Shown here in pieces: positions 1 to 9,439 of a DNA stretch of 26,515 nt. The stretch lies in contig MPUH01001001.1 in NCBI GenBank assembly GCA_001970955.1, positions 1 through 26,515 of the forward strand, given 5' to 3'. The notes beneath the pieces are model-generated. The model made no database searches. It was given only the letters and a program-made list of their open reading frames with translations, and had not been told where the DNA came from. The first letter of the stretch is position 1, and the number at the start of each line of letters is the position of its first letter. The DNA comes from Stentor coeruleus. Taxonomy: Eukaryota; Ciliophora; Heterotrichea; Heterotrichida; Stentoridae. A program made the translations under genes and the position numbers.

Positions 1-226
1 TGAATTACGTCATTGAATAAAAAAAAAACTAAATACTTATCATATTCTAAATACTAAAGTATTATTTTAAACAATAAAAATCCTTTTCCACATTTATTTC
101 ATTGAATATCATTTTTAGTGATTTAATTTTTAAAAACCACATAATCTTGTAAAAATTTCAATTTTTACTTACATAATCGGAATATCTATCTATGAAAATG
201 TTATTCACATTTCAATTATAACTAAA

Positions 227-1705
227 CTAGTTTTCTTCATCTACGCTCTGCGATTCTGATTTATCTTGATGAATTTTTTTGAGTAAATGTTTATTCATCT
301 TTACTTCATGATGATTCATAGCTAACTTTTTCTTTTTAAGACTTTTTTCATCCATTTGAGACCTCAATATTTCGACATGCATCATATTGAGTTGCTTTTC
401 TCTAATCCTCCTCTCCTCTTCCAACTTATAAAACTCATCCGCATCTTTTTTCCACATATCAGCCTGTTCATCCTGGCTTTTTTTTTCGATAATCTTCCGA
501 TTATTTTTATCCAATACTTGCCTGTCTAAGATTTTTCTTATATCCTGCTTTTGTTTTTGCAGCTGAAGCATTCTTCTTTCATCCTCAGCTTTATCCAGCA
601 GTTCCTTTTCTTCAATTTGCCTTAAAAGCAGCAAATCTTCCTCATGATTTTTTAGTTTCTGTTCCTTTAGCACAGTGTCAGCCATGCGGGCCATAAGCAA
701 TTGCTGACGTTCTTCACGAGCTTTCACTTCATTTAACCTATCTTCTTCTTGCTTATCAAGCATTTTAGCATAATCTTCCATAGATTTGATGTCATTTTGT
801 CTTTCAAGTTCTTTAATTTCATTCTGGATTCTTTTATTTTCTTCGTTTTCTTGCATCATTCTTAGCATATATTGTCTCTCATCCCTTCTTTTTTCCTCAA
901 AAGCATTTTGGTCTGCTTTAAGTTCGTCTTGTAACCTTGCTACAAGTTTTTCATCAAGATCTTTTTGTTGCCTATTATCCAATCTCTTTCTACGCTTTTC
1001 TTCAGCCAACTGTTTATCTCTAAGAAGTTTTTCTTGCATAACTTTTTCTTTATACATAAGGTCGCGTTCTTTTTCTTTTAGTTCCATCATTTCAATGTTA
1101 CGTTTTTGAGCTTCATCATATAGACGCTCTTCTTCCTGCTCGCTGAGCTTTTTCCTGTTTTTATCATTAAGTTGACGGTCAAGCTCTCTTTTAAGTTTCA
1201 TTTTATTTTCTATTTCTCTTCTTAGACGTGCTTTTTCTTCTTCATGGAACATTATCGTATCATATTCCAAAATGGCCGCCCATTCATCTTCATTATCTTC
1301 CGGAGTAAATTCTGTTGATTTAACAGATGATCTCATTGAAGAAGCCACAGACATTTGATCTGATCCTTTTACAGAATTTTTTGAACTACGAACACTAGGA
1401 GTTATGGGTTTTGGTTGAGCTTCAGACTTTTGCGATACAGATCTTTGGTCTGCATCAACTCTCTTTTTGATCTTGTCGTCTAGTTTTTGCAAATTCGCTT
1501 CGGTCAATGTTTCTTGTTTCATGAAATTCTCAACTTCTTTGTCAATGAAACCGGCCTCATTGCCGTACTTTTTTTTGAATTTGTTTACTAGTAAGCCTTT
1601 GAGTTCCTCACGCTCTTGAAGTTTTAAGAGACGTGCCCGCTGCTGGTCAGAAAGCTTGGTAGCCGCTGTTTGACTTGGTTTTGGTGGGACTTTTGGATAA
1701 GACAT
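227..1705 (-). CDS. TPH-domain coiled-coil protein, probable axonemal (CFAP/MNS1-type)
   Basis: A 492-residue protein read without interruption. An in-frame TAA lies directly before the ATG, so this start is secure; it ends in TAG. Residues about 1-95 form a basic, partly helical N terminus, 95-135 are Ser-rich and probably disordered, and from about 150 to 480 the chain is almost continuous coiled coil rich in Glu, Lys, Arg and Gln. This is the pattern of the trichohyalin/plectin-homology domain found in ciliary proteins such as MNS1, CFAP53, CFAP45 and CFAP210, which are about 490-550 residues long. By family knowledge such proteins often sit inside or along doublet microtubules. I cannot tell which member this is. 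It could also be a ciliate-specific TPH protein. It diverges from the next gene across about 800 bp of AT-rich DNA. Confidence 0.8.
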   Translation of the reverse strand: MSYPKVPPKPSQTAATKLSDQQRARLLKLQEREELKGLLVNKFKKKYGNEAGFIDKEVENFMKQETLTEANLQKLDDKIKKRVDADQRSVSQKSEAQPKPITPSVRSSKNSVKGSDQMSVASSMRSSVKSTEFTPEDNEDEWAAILEYDTIMFHEEEKARLRREIENKMKLKRELDRQLNDKNRKKLSEQEEERLYDEAQKRNIEMMELKEKERDLMYKEKVMQEKLLRDKQLAEEKRRKRLDNRQQKDLDEKLVARLQDELKADQNAFEEKRRDERQYMLRMMQENEENKRIQNEIKELERQNDIKSMEDYAKMLDKQEEDRLNEVKAREERQQLLMARMADTVLKEQKLKNHEEDLLLLRQIEEKELLDKAEDERRMLQLQKQKQDIRKILDRQVLDKNNRKIIEKKSQDEQADMWKKDADEFYKLEEERRIREKQLNMMHVEILRSQMDEKSLKKKKLAMNHHEVKMNKHLLKKIHQDKSESQSVDEEN

Positions 1706-2519
1706 TTATATATTACTCTAACAGGACTATTTAGTTTGAATAAATTTTTTATGAAATGCAACCTAGGTATTAATATCTATATCGCATTCAGAAACTGTTT
1801 GAGAATTACTTTAATTTATCATCATAAATCAAATGTAGTTTGCTTGAATAAAATATTATAAATTAATAGAATGTGCTTTACTTATAGAAATAGATCTGAT
1901 TAATTTAGCAGGAAATTATAACTAGCATTCCGTTGCAATATCATTAAATATTGCTGGTTAAATTTTTTTTAATTATTTGATTCTAAAATTAATCTTCATA
2001 TAAACTTCATCTGACTCTCTAATCTTTTATAAATTACACTCTTACAATTTTTTTATTACTTCTCTTAATTTAACAATATATTAACAAATTTATATAATTA
2101 TTCTCTAATAATATTCGAAGTTTTAATCAAAATAATACAAAATGAAAAGTTCATCCAACTAAACAATCTAACTTTTAAATGAAATTTACGAGTTAACTAA
2201 AAAGATAAAAATCAAACGAAGGCTATTATATTATGTATAAATTTCATAATAATTTAAAGAATCCATATTCAAGCTTATATTTTGTTGCTTCTATAGATTT
2301 TTTTATTCTTTATTTAAACTTCGAGGGTATTAATTTAACTATTTATAATTCAACATTAACAAGGGCTGGACAATAGTCAAGCGATAATTCCTAACTAATA
2401 CTAATAATCCAATATTACTATACTAAAAATGATGAAGATGATGCAATCCTACCATCATCATTTTAATTACTAAGTTTGAAATTATTAAAAGGGCAAATTA
2501 ATTCAAATATTAACGATTG
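1706..2519. other. AT-rich intergenic region between divergent genes
   Basis: This 814 bp lies between the starts of two divergent genes and must hold both promoters. I see no convincing coding frame, tRNA or repeat. The only structure is a 10-bp perfect inverted repeat, AAAATGATGA at 2426-2435 against TCATCATTTT at 2455-2464 with a 19-nt loop. Such hairpins are expected by chance in DNA this AT-rich. Confidence 0.6.
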
Positions 2520-2990
2520 ATGAAATTCGTAACTCAAGAAGAAGGTACAGCAGTAGATCTCCTATATTTCGATAGCTGGGAAAGCGTAATATCAACATAG
2601 CATAAATGGGCAGATTCTTTATACTACTTAAGCATAGGAGTACTTTGGATATTATGTGTATGTTTTACCTTATATTGTTGGACTGGCTCTGGTAGCAATG
2701 GTCTTGTTATAGCTGTTGGGCTTTGTCTTATGCTGATTCCTTGTGGCATCCTCACAATTCGTATGTGTATTGAAGGTATGCTAAGCCTTTTTGTTGTTAG
2801 AGATCATTTCGTCCGTGGGGATGAAGGGAAAAGACTTATTGAAAGCCAAGAAGATCAAAACAGTAATCAAGAAAGTGAAGTAAAATCTGATAATCAACAT
2901 AGTATTTCATTATCTAAGAATGAGGCTCAGAGTGCAAGTGAGGAAAACTATGATAGTCAGGAAGACAGTGAAGAATATGAGGGAAATTAA
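2520..2990 (+). CDS. small two-span membrane protein with acidic tail; one 15-nt intron
   Basis: The coding sequence is 2520-2585 joined to 2601-2990, giving 151 residues. Without the intron the frame meets TAG at 2598-2600; removing the 15-nt intron in phase 0 after residue 22 makes it continuous. Two hydrophobic segments, about residues 28-48 and 54-77, are separated by a short Gly/Ser loop (TGSGSNG). They are followed by a conserved-looking RMCIEGMLSLFVVRDHF segment and then a hydrophilic, very acidic Ser/Glu/Asp/Gln tail (about 95-151), probably cytosolic. The arrangement recalls the DUF4282 family of small membrane proteins, but this is a weak resemblance. Function unknown. It ends 57 bp before the DRC2 start on the same strand. 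Confidence 0.75.
2586..2600 (+). other. 15-nt spliceosomal intron
   Basis: GTAATATCAACATAG. It has GTA at the 5' end, A at position 10 and TAG at the 3' end. It contains the only in-frame stop of the small membrane protein gene and lies in phase 0. Confidence 0.88.
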
Positions 2991-3047
2991 TGATATTTTT
3001 TAAAAACACATATGCTTATCACTATAAAATGCTTTCGAATTATATAA

Positions 3048-4574
3048 ATGGTTTTACTCGGAAAATTGTTAAAAGGGCGCTCAACTCGTGCCCCAAAAGA
3101 TTTGCGAGACATACGTGTGAGGCGCATAAAAGTCCAAATCCAGCAGGAAGACCTAAAAAACGAAGAGGAATTTCGTAAAAGGAAAAGAGAGCATCTAAGA
3201 AACTCAATACAAGAAGAACAAAAAATCACCAACTTCAATAACAAAAAGCTCTTGACTGAATGGCGTAAAATCATGAGAATGGCCAAAACTGACGAGCTTA
3301 AAAGAGAAATTGAAATTTTTTCACAGAACCACGAAAGAGAAGTTGATTCTAAAGATGCAGTTATGCAGATGCTTGATAGAGACCTTGAAGAAGCAGAAGA
3401 ACAATATCAAACAGCTTTAAGAAATTACATGATACACGTTGATCGCCTTCTTTATTTACAAGAAACTAGATTACAAGGCCTGGAAGAAGAGTTCAAAAGA
3501 GACCTTCGAATACTTGAAGAAGAGTTTACTCTTGAAAGACAGGAAATTGTTGAAACTCATAGATACGAGAAAAAAGAGTTGCAAGACGTTATTCATGCAG
3601 TGCAAGAAGAAGAAAAAGCTAGGCAAGACAAGCTAAAATCAGACCACGAAAGCAATTTAGAAAGCAGCAAACGAAACGAAGAAACAAGTATTCTTCAAAG
3701 AACATTAGAAAGCAAGACCAATGATTTAAAAAGAGAACTTGAATTGAATTTTACCAATTATCAGCAGGGTTCTAAAGATTTGCATAATCAGTTTTATACT
3801 TTGATGCAAAAAAATCAAGAAGCGTCCAAAGATATTGAAAAACTGCATAGACAAGTTGAAGCATATAAAAATACTATAGAAAAACTTAAAACTGAAGCAG
3901 CGAAAACAGAAAAAGAATGCGCAGCGAGAAACCAAACTTTGAAAAATGAACTTGATACAGTGACAAGACATTATCATGAACTAAAGAATAAAATGATACA
4001 ATTTCGTGAAGAAGAAGTAAGAAGACTAACTTTGCTTATCAATAACTCAAGAGATACAACAAGTAAACTAAGAGACCAAGTAAATCTTGGCTCAAAAATA
4101 CTGAAACTTGCTGAATTGTGTAGGAAACTTGAAACAGAAAGAGAAAAAGTTATTCCCTTCTATGCATCTGACCCTGAAGCACTAAATGAGGAAAAAGAGT
4201 TGCTTGAAAATGACCGTATTGAAGCACCTATGCAGAATCTTGCCCAATTACAAGAAATACTTCAATTTCTTAATCCTGAGTACGCATATGACGAATTCGC
4301 TGCCCTTGAGAATTTTTATAAGAGGTTCAATAAAGTTTTATTAGACAAATTGGCAATAGAAAAACAGAAAAAGCAACTGGAAAAAGAGAATCTGTTTTTC
4401 AAGAGTTTACTAAAACAATATCTTGATGGTGTTTCTGTAAATGAAGATGTGATGTCTGGACCAAATCCTTTACTAGTTGTGAATAACAGAATTCAGCTGA
4501 ATAGGCCACCAGTAGAAAGAGTTGATAAACCTATTATTGAAGCTGCTCATGTTATCCAGAATAGAATTAGATAG
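3048..4574 (+). CDS. DRC2: nexin-dynein regulatory complex subunit 2 (CCDC65/DRC2)
   Basis: A 508-residue, almost wholly coiled-coil protein (human CCDC65 is about 484). The diagnostic block is at residues about 70-140: WRKIMRMAKTDELKREIEI, then the stretch around DRDLEEAEEQYQTALRNYM and HVDRLLYLQETRLQGLEEEF. This matches the conserved N-terminal DRC2 region, and the later KKELQDVIHAVQEEE block also fits. DRC2 pairs with DRC1 to form the N-DRC base plate on the axonemal doublet, which sets the 96-nm repeat and links doublets during ciliary bending. The basic N terminus is shorter and different from animal homologues. It ends in TAG, has no intron, and lies 57 bp after its upstream neighbour and 70 bp before the DENN gene. 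Confidence 0.93.
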   Translation: MVLLGKLLKGRSTRAPKDLRDIRVRRIKVQIQQEDLKNEEEFRKRKREHLRNSIQEEQKITNFNNKKLLTEWRKIMRMAKTDELKREIEIFSQNHEREVDSKDAVMQMLDRDLEEAEEQYQTALRNYMIHVDRLLYLQETRLQGLEEEFKRDLRILEEEFTLERQEIVETHRYEKKELQDVIHAVQEEEKARQDKLKSDHESNLESSKRNEETSILQRTLESKTNDLKRELELNFTNYQQGSKDLHNQFYTLMQKNQEASKDIEKLHRQVEAYKNTIEKLKTEAAKTEKECAARNQTLKNELDTVTRHYHELKNKMIQFREEEVRRLTLLINNSRDTTSKLRDQVNLGSKILKLAELCRKLETEREKVIPFYASDPEALNEEKELLENDRIEAPMQNLAQLQEILQFLNPEYAYDEFAALENFYKRFNKVLLDKLAIEKQKKQLEKENLFFKSLLKQYLDGVSVNEDVMSGPNPLLVVNNRIQLNRPPVERVDKPIIEAAHVIQNRIR

Positions 4575-4644
4575 TAAATATTATTAGTTTCTTTGCTTGT
4601 TTCTTAAGAGGTTTTAAAGTTGGCTTACTAAAAATCAACTCAAA

Positions 4645-7021
4645 ATGGATAGTCTCATAGAAAAAACAATCAGTGTATTGTTTAAAGAGTTATGTCCTCC
4701 TCCAATTAAACTTATAGAAAGTATAGTACTTCTTGGACTTCCTGTAGAGACAATAAGAAGTAATTTTCATATAGATTGTCTTCTTGAAGATTGCCAAAAA
4801 GCATATCCTGAAGTGATTCTAGAATATCCCCCATGGGCTGGATCTATGAGCAAAAGCCATCTAGATGTATTTTTTATATAGATCGTGTTTACAGACATGC
4901 CAATTACTCTACAAACAAAAAACATTCGTCCTTATTTTTTTTCAACAACATTCACAGCTTCAACTGGAGAATATACTCATGCACACTGCCTAATAGCCTA
5001 TGAAAAAGTTTCTCCAACCCTTATCGAACAATCAAAAATGCGTCGAACAATTAAAACAGATTCATTATTAAACTTTACACCTAATTCAGGCACAGAAACA
5101 TACATATATGTTCCTACAGTTATTTGTATAGTAACTAAAAGCAATTACACGGATATATTTAGAAAATTTTTGCAAATAATCTATTTACATTTGTATAAAC
5201 ATACAGATACACCTAAAACTGATGAAAATATACTTATGATTAGCTTAGAGTTTATGAAAACAGCTTTGTTTTTTGCTATGGAACCTGTCATACCTCCAAA
5301 TGATGTTGAGGTTTCACTAGAAATTGGTGAATACGAAGTGACAATTCCTGTCGAGAAAAGTTCTGATTTGCCTCATGAAGAAAGTAGTATTTTGATTCTA
5401 TTTCAACTAGTAGATATACCAAATATTATCAAATGTTGGGAAGGGGTTCTTCTTAATAAACATTTAATTGTTGTTTCTGCTAACGATTATTTGCTATTTG
5501 TTATATTAGATGCTTTTAAACAGTTACTTTTCCCATTAAGTTGGACTTTAAGTTTGATTCCAGTCTTAAACCCAAAACTAGTTGAGTACTTAGGATCAAT
5601 TATTCCAATTATGATAGGGATTAATAGCACCAAGTTTGGAAAAGAGATCACTATTACTAATGATAAAGATGATATTATATTAAATCTAGATACTGGTACT
5701 CTGCGTCTTGGAAACACTTCAGCTGATACCCCAATATGTTCATGCCAATATAGGAAAATTTATGATAAACTTATTTTATGTAAAGCATATTACAACATTT
5801 CTCAAGATAGAATTGCTGATTTTAATCTTGAAATTATGGAAAGAGGTATTAGTGATAAACATTATTGTAATAAAGCTCAGAAATTAAATGGGATTCATAA
5901 CCAGCAAAAACGAGAATCTATGTTTATAAACCTTATCCGCCAAGCCTTTTTCAGTTTTTTTTCATGTTTTTCTAATATAAAAGAGTTCATGGAAGCAGAA
6001 ACTCCTACAGGTGATGAAGAGGTTTTTAATTCAGAAAAGTTTTTAAATAATGTTCCTATATGTGGGCCAGATTGCAAAATGCATAAATTCTGGCAAGCGT
6101 TTATCAACAACACAATGAGTTTCCAACAGTTTGTTGATTATTATAAAAAACAGGATAACTCATATCTAAAAACTTTCACAAGAATGTATAAATCCAAGAC
6201 AAAACCTGAATGCAAAAAAGTGAGATTTNAAATCCAAGACAAAACCTGAATGCAAAAAAGTGAGATTTAGATCTGCATTAGGGATCAAAAACATGCTCGA
6301 AGGATTAAAAAAAAATTCTGAAGAAATGGCCAGTATGGGTAGTTTGGGAAAATATTCAATGAAAACCTTTANTAGATCTGCATTAGGGATCAAAAACATG
6401 CTCGAAGGATTAAAAAAAAATTCTGAAGAAATGGCCTGTATGGGTAGTTTGGGAAAATATTCAATGAAAACCTTTAAATTATTAATAGAAGAGATAGACA
6501 CATTCATTATAAAAGACAATAGAAAAGAGGTACATAATTTAAAGAAAAATATTAGTGAAGATTATGCAAATTTATTATTATGCAATGAAGGTAATGCAAA
6601 TATTTTTTATGGCAAATCCGGTTTGATAAGGACAAATAAGATATTAATGACTACACTTAGCAAAGCAGGATATAGAAAATATCTCTCGCAAATACCTTTC
6701 AAGTTTGTTAATGAATCTTGGGAATACTTACTGATTGGAATCCTTCATAGTTTAACCTATGAACCTTGGGACTTAGAGTATCTTATGGAAGCTTTAATAG
6801 AACTTAATAAAGCCAATACTTTTCATTTACCTAGATACTATGCCGCGCTTATAATCAAAGAACTTTCAATCAAAGACCCAGAAATCTTAGATAAGCTTTG
6901 TATGCTGGATGGAAAACTCAAGAAATTAGCTATGAATTTAAAAAAGTCTTCTGGATTTCCAAGATCTATTTCAATATCTTCAAGAAAAACTATGAGGTAT
7001 AATGTTGACCAAGGATATTAG
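4645..7021 (+). CDS. DENN-domain protein (probable Rab GEF); one intron and two assembly joins
   Basis: Exon 1 is 4645-4866 and exon 2 starts at 4882. Exon 2 is interrupted by two single-N joins (6229, 6372), each with a duplicated flank. Collapsing one copy of each keeps the frame and gives about 738 residues ending in TAG. The N-terminal part (residues about 12-120) fits uDENN, with PPWAGS and the FTDMP...RPYFFSTTFT stretch. Residues about 155-325 fit the cDENN core, with FQLVDIPNIIKCWEGVLLNK, LIVVSAND and PIMIGI. Residues about 417-495 fit dDENN. The last 215 residues are helical and unrecognised. DENN proteins exchange GDP for GTP on Rab GTPases and so direct vesicle traffic. The subfamily cannot be assigned from sequence alone. 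The two copies at the second join differ at one residue (Ser or Cys), suggesting allelic or read-error difference. Confidence 0.88.
4867..4881 (+). other. 15-nt spliceosomal intron
   Basis: GTATTTTTTATATAG. It splits uDENN in phase 0 between SKSHLD and IVFTDMP; the uninterrupted frame would stop at the intron's terminal TAG. A at position 10 and terminal TAG match the other introns. Confidence 0.92.
6190..6268. repeat. assembly join: 39-bp duplicate around a single N at 6229
   Basis: Bases 6190-6228 and 6230-6268 are identical and are separated only by one N. This is the pattern of two contig ends that overlap but were joined without merging. Removing one copy plus the N (40 nt) restores the DENN reading frame exactly, so the duplication is not biological. 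Confidence 0.93.
6268..6476. repeat. assembly join: 104-bp duplicate around a single N at 6372
   Basis: Bases 6268-6371 match 6373-6476 with one substitution (GGCCAGTATG against GGCCTGTATG). The offset is 105 nt, a multiple of three, so the frame stays open and a naive translation contains a false 35-residue duplication. Confidence 0.93.
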
Positions 7022-7114
7022 GAATAATCATAAAGTTATATTTAAAAAAACTGTGTTTATATATATTTAATGAATCTATATTTAGTATACTTATAGCACC
7101 CGAAGCTATATAAA

Positions 7115-7396
7115 ATGGAACAAGGAAAGAGATTCGAAGTTAAAAAATGGAATGCTGTTGCTATGTGGGCCTGGGATATTGAAGTTGAAAATTGTGCTAT
7201 CTGTAGAACTCATATAAACGATCCATGCATTGACTGTCAAGCCAATCAGCAATCAACAACATCTGAAGAATGCAATGTAGCTTGGGGAGTTTGCAATCAT
7301 GCTTTTCACTTTCATTGTATCTCAAGATGGCTTAAAACAAGACATGTATGCCCACTTGATAATAGAGATTGGGAATTCCAAAGATTAGGTAAATAA
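7115..7396 (+). CDS. RBX1: RING-box protein 1, RING subunit of cullin-RING ubiquitin ligases
   Basis: A 93-residue protein that matches RBX1/ROC1 almost throughout. It starts with the cullin-binding strand [20 protein letters not shown], followed by the RING-H2 zinc ligands: CAIC, the CIDC insert, then [14 protein letters not shown] and [10 protein letters not shown]. It binds the cullin C terminus and recruits charged E2 enzymes to transfer ubiquitin or the cullin's own NEDD8. Human RBX1 has 108 residues; the difference is a shorter N-terminal extension before FEVKKWN, and only four residues precede this core here. It ends in TAA and has no intron. It is the last gene of the plus-strand run starting at 2520, 93 bp after the DENN gene. 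Confidence 0.97.
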   Translation: MEQGKRFEVKKWNAVAMWAWDIEVENCAICRTHINDPCIDCQANQQSTTSEECNVAWGVCNHAFHFHCISRWLKTRHVCPLDNRDWEFQRLGK

Positions 7397-8369
7397 TCAA
7401 TGATAATTATGGTTAGATTTTCTGCTTCACCCTTGTTGCAGTCGTCGCTTAAGTTTGTTTAGACTTTGGCCATATCATTTTTTGTTATTAATAGCGTAGA
7501 ATAAAGTTTATTCTAGATGTGCTAACTATGAGAAGATGTGCCTTTACCCACACCGCCATATGGAAAAAAAATTGTTGTAAGCCAGTCGAAGTTTTATTGA
7601 TCTCCCAAGAGTGTGTAATAGCTAAAGTATTACCCCTAGATTTTTCTTCAGGATAGTATCAAAATAATCAATATATAAATTTATATGAATTTCTCTAATA
7701 GACTTAACTGCTTTAGTTTTGATAAATTCTATAAATTATAAGCACAAATTTGAATTTCCTACATAATCGTAATTGAAACTTGATTGTATTTAAAAAATTA
7801 AAAAATTCTGTTATAAAATCAATAAGCTAGTTTGGAATTTCAAACTTAAATATGCATGATCATTATTAATAACTATATTGTTTTCAATAGCTGAGGGCAT
7901 GCATTCTCTCCGTTAAATTTATATTTTTTCCCCATCAATAATCTTGATTAAGTCTTCTACATTGAAAATCAGCCCCAAAAAATGCATACATATAGAATTA
8001 AGATTCATAATGCTGTAGTCAGTTGAAAATTTGTGTTTAAATAGAAAATTAAAAGTTCTATGCAAAATCATTAGGATATTTCTGTGATTAAAGACTATTT
8101 TCAAGTAAAAAAAAAAACAAATATTGACATATAAGCAATAGAAATTCTAAACAGAATTGAAAAATAATTAATGTTTAACTTATTCTGAATCTAAAACATA
8201 TTAGAAATTCTCCCGAAAATTAGCTAGTACTTTTGTGTAGGAAAATTATTAATAGATTCAATAAGTGAGAGTTCAAAAAATTCGAAAAAGTTTCATTATT
8301 CATGTTTTTGGTTTATAAAACCTATCAAAATTTATATCTTAAGAATTTAATTGAACTTAATAGAAAACA
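7397..8369. other. intergenic region between convergent genes, with an island of higher GC
   Basis: This stretch of 973 bp separates RBX1 from the convergent coiled-coil gene. Most of it is very AT-rich and shows nothing. Bases about 7412-7650 are near 35% GC, closer to coding DNA, and carry short frames described in a separate entry. No tRNA or known small RNA was recognised. Confidence 0.55.
7412..7650 (+). pseudogene. possible decayed pogo/Tigger-type transposase fragment
   Basis: One plus-strand frame from 7412 reads MVRFSASPLLQSSLKFV, then a stop, then TLAISFFVINSVE, a stop, SLF, a stop, MC. With the stops ignored, the order resembles the second DNA-binding half of pogo/Tigger transposases, where a GPLLQ-type motif, an LKFA-type motif and an FxASNGWLxRFKxR-type motif follow one another. 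Two of the stops are one base from the expected Leu and Lys codons. A separate short frame, 7529-7657 (+), encodes 42 residues beginning MRRCAFTHTAIWKKNCCKPV. The resemblance is read by eye and is weak. The alternative is chance frames or a non-coding RNA. Confidence 0.25.
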
Positions 8370-8993
8370 TTAGTTAATTTGTTTAAGCACGCTAAAGTAT
8401 TGCTTTTTCCAGTCACTAAGTACGTTTTCAGTTTTTAGTAGAATATCATGAAGTGTTATTGGAAAGAATGAGCATTGAGAGTTTCTTGTTGATATCGGCA
8501 AAGAAGCTACAGTTCTAGAAGTTTGATGACGACAACTAATTGAACCATTTTCACAGTTTAATGAGTCTATTCTAACTCTTGGAGTATTTCTGTTAGAGTT
8601 GGCTCCTTTTGATATGCTCCTTGATGTTTTCAAGCTTTTTTTCCCTACTTTTTTCAATGCTGATTTAAGCTTAGAAATGGTTTTCTCTTTTTCTTTTATG
8701 ATTCCCGGGAGAACACTAAGTTTTTTTAATCGAGTCTCTAGTTCTGTTATTTGTGTTTCTAATTCAAGTTTTTCTTTTTTCAACTTGCTTATTTCATCTA
8801 GTTGGTACGACATCACTTGTTTTCTCTCTTTGGTAGGTGAGCCTTGCTTGACTGTAAAATGTAATTTATTCGAAGCTGACCTTTTAAGTTTGATAGTCTT
8901 CTTATTATCACCATTAATTACGAACTCTGAATTCTTTAATACTGCAGTCAGTGTATCTGGTATCTTGCTATGCAAGGCTTTAGTAGATTTCAT
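8370..8993 (-). CDS. short coiled-coil protein, unrecognised
   Basis: A 207-residue basic protein ending in TAA. Residues about 60-120 form a heptad-type coiled coil (SYQLDEISKLKKEKLELE and onward). It is flanked by a basic Ser/Lys-rich N terminus and by a Ser/Arg-rich, probably disordered segment (about 120-170) containing KTSRSISKG and several RxxS sites that could be phosphorylated. The C terminus (about 180-207, LLKTENVLSDWKKQYFSVLK) is amphipathic. No domain or family was recognised. It is on the same strand as the IQ-MORN and KH genes and 446 bp from the former. Confidence 0.7.
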   Translation of the reverse strand: MKSTKALHSKIPDTLTAVLKNSEFVINGDNKKTIKLKRSASNKLHFTVKQGSPTKERKQVMSYQLDEISKLKKEKLELETQITELETRLKKLSVLPGIIKEKEKTISKLKSALKKVGKKSLKTSRSISKGANSNRNTPRVRIDSLNCENGSISCRHQTSRTVASLPISTRNSQCSFFPITLHDILLKTENVLSDWKKQYFSVLKQIN

Positions 8994-9439
8994 ATTATCG
9001 AAATTATTTTACTTATTGAAAAATAAAAATTGGCCAAAGGTTTTTTTTCTCTTAAAGTTCATTAAAAGTAACAAATAACAAAGAACCTTTTCAATCATTA
9101 TCGATGAATATATAATTATAAACTTACAAAGTTTTTATCTATGATTTATTATATTAAAATTGCGGATTATCGATTATCTTATCATCTAAAATAAAATACA
9201 AAGAACCTTTTCAATCATTATCGATGAATATATAATTATAAACTTACAAAGTTTTTATCTATGATTTATTATATTAAAATTGCGGATTATCGATTATCTT
9301 GTCATCTAAAATAAAATAGTAATTATGTCTTAAAATATATATTTATAAGAACTTATAGACTATTAGCATATTAAAAAAAGAAAATTTCCATTTTAGCTTA
9401 AAAGTTTAATATATATTACTAATACTTCTCAAGTACTTA
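8994..9439. other. intergenic region carrying a 120-bp tandem duplication
   Basis: This 446 bp lies between two minus-strand genes. Apart from the tandem repeat listed separately it shows no coding frame or RNA gene. It includes the promoter of the short coiled-coil gene and the 3' flank of the IQ-MORN gene. Confidence 0.6.
9078..9317. repeat. two-copy tandem repeat, unit 120 bp
   Basis: Bases 9078-9197 and 9198-9317 are directly adjacent and identical except at one site (A at 9181, G at 9301). No N separates them, unlike the assembly joins elsewhere in the window. Each unit contains several ATCGAT/ATTATCGATTATC-type near-palindromes. It is either a recent tandem duplication or an unmarked assembly duplication. 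Confidence 0.92.

Noticed and set aside
2426..2464. Hairpin AAAATGATGA/TCATCATTTT as a regulatory RNA or terminator
   Set aside because: Ten-bp AT-rich inverted repeats are expected in DNA of this composition; nothing else supports a function.
6268..6476. A true 35-residue duplication in the DENN protein
   Set aside because: The copies meet at an N, like the other three joins, and the duplicated segment ends exactly at the contig edges.
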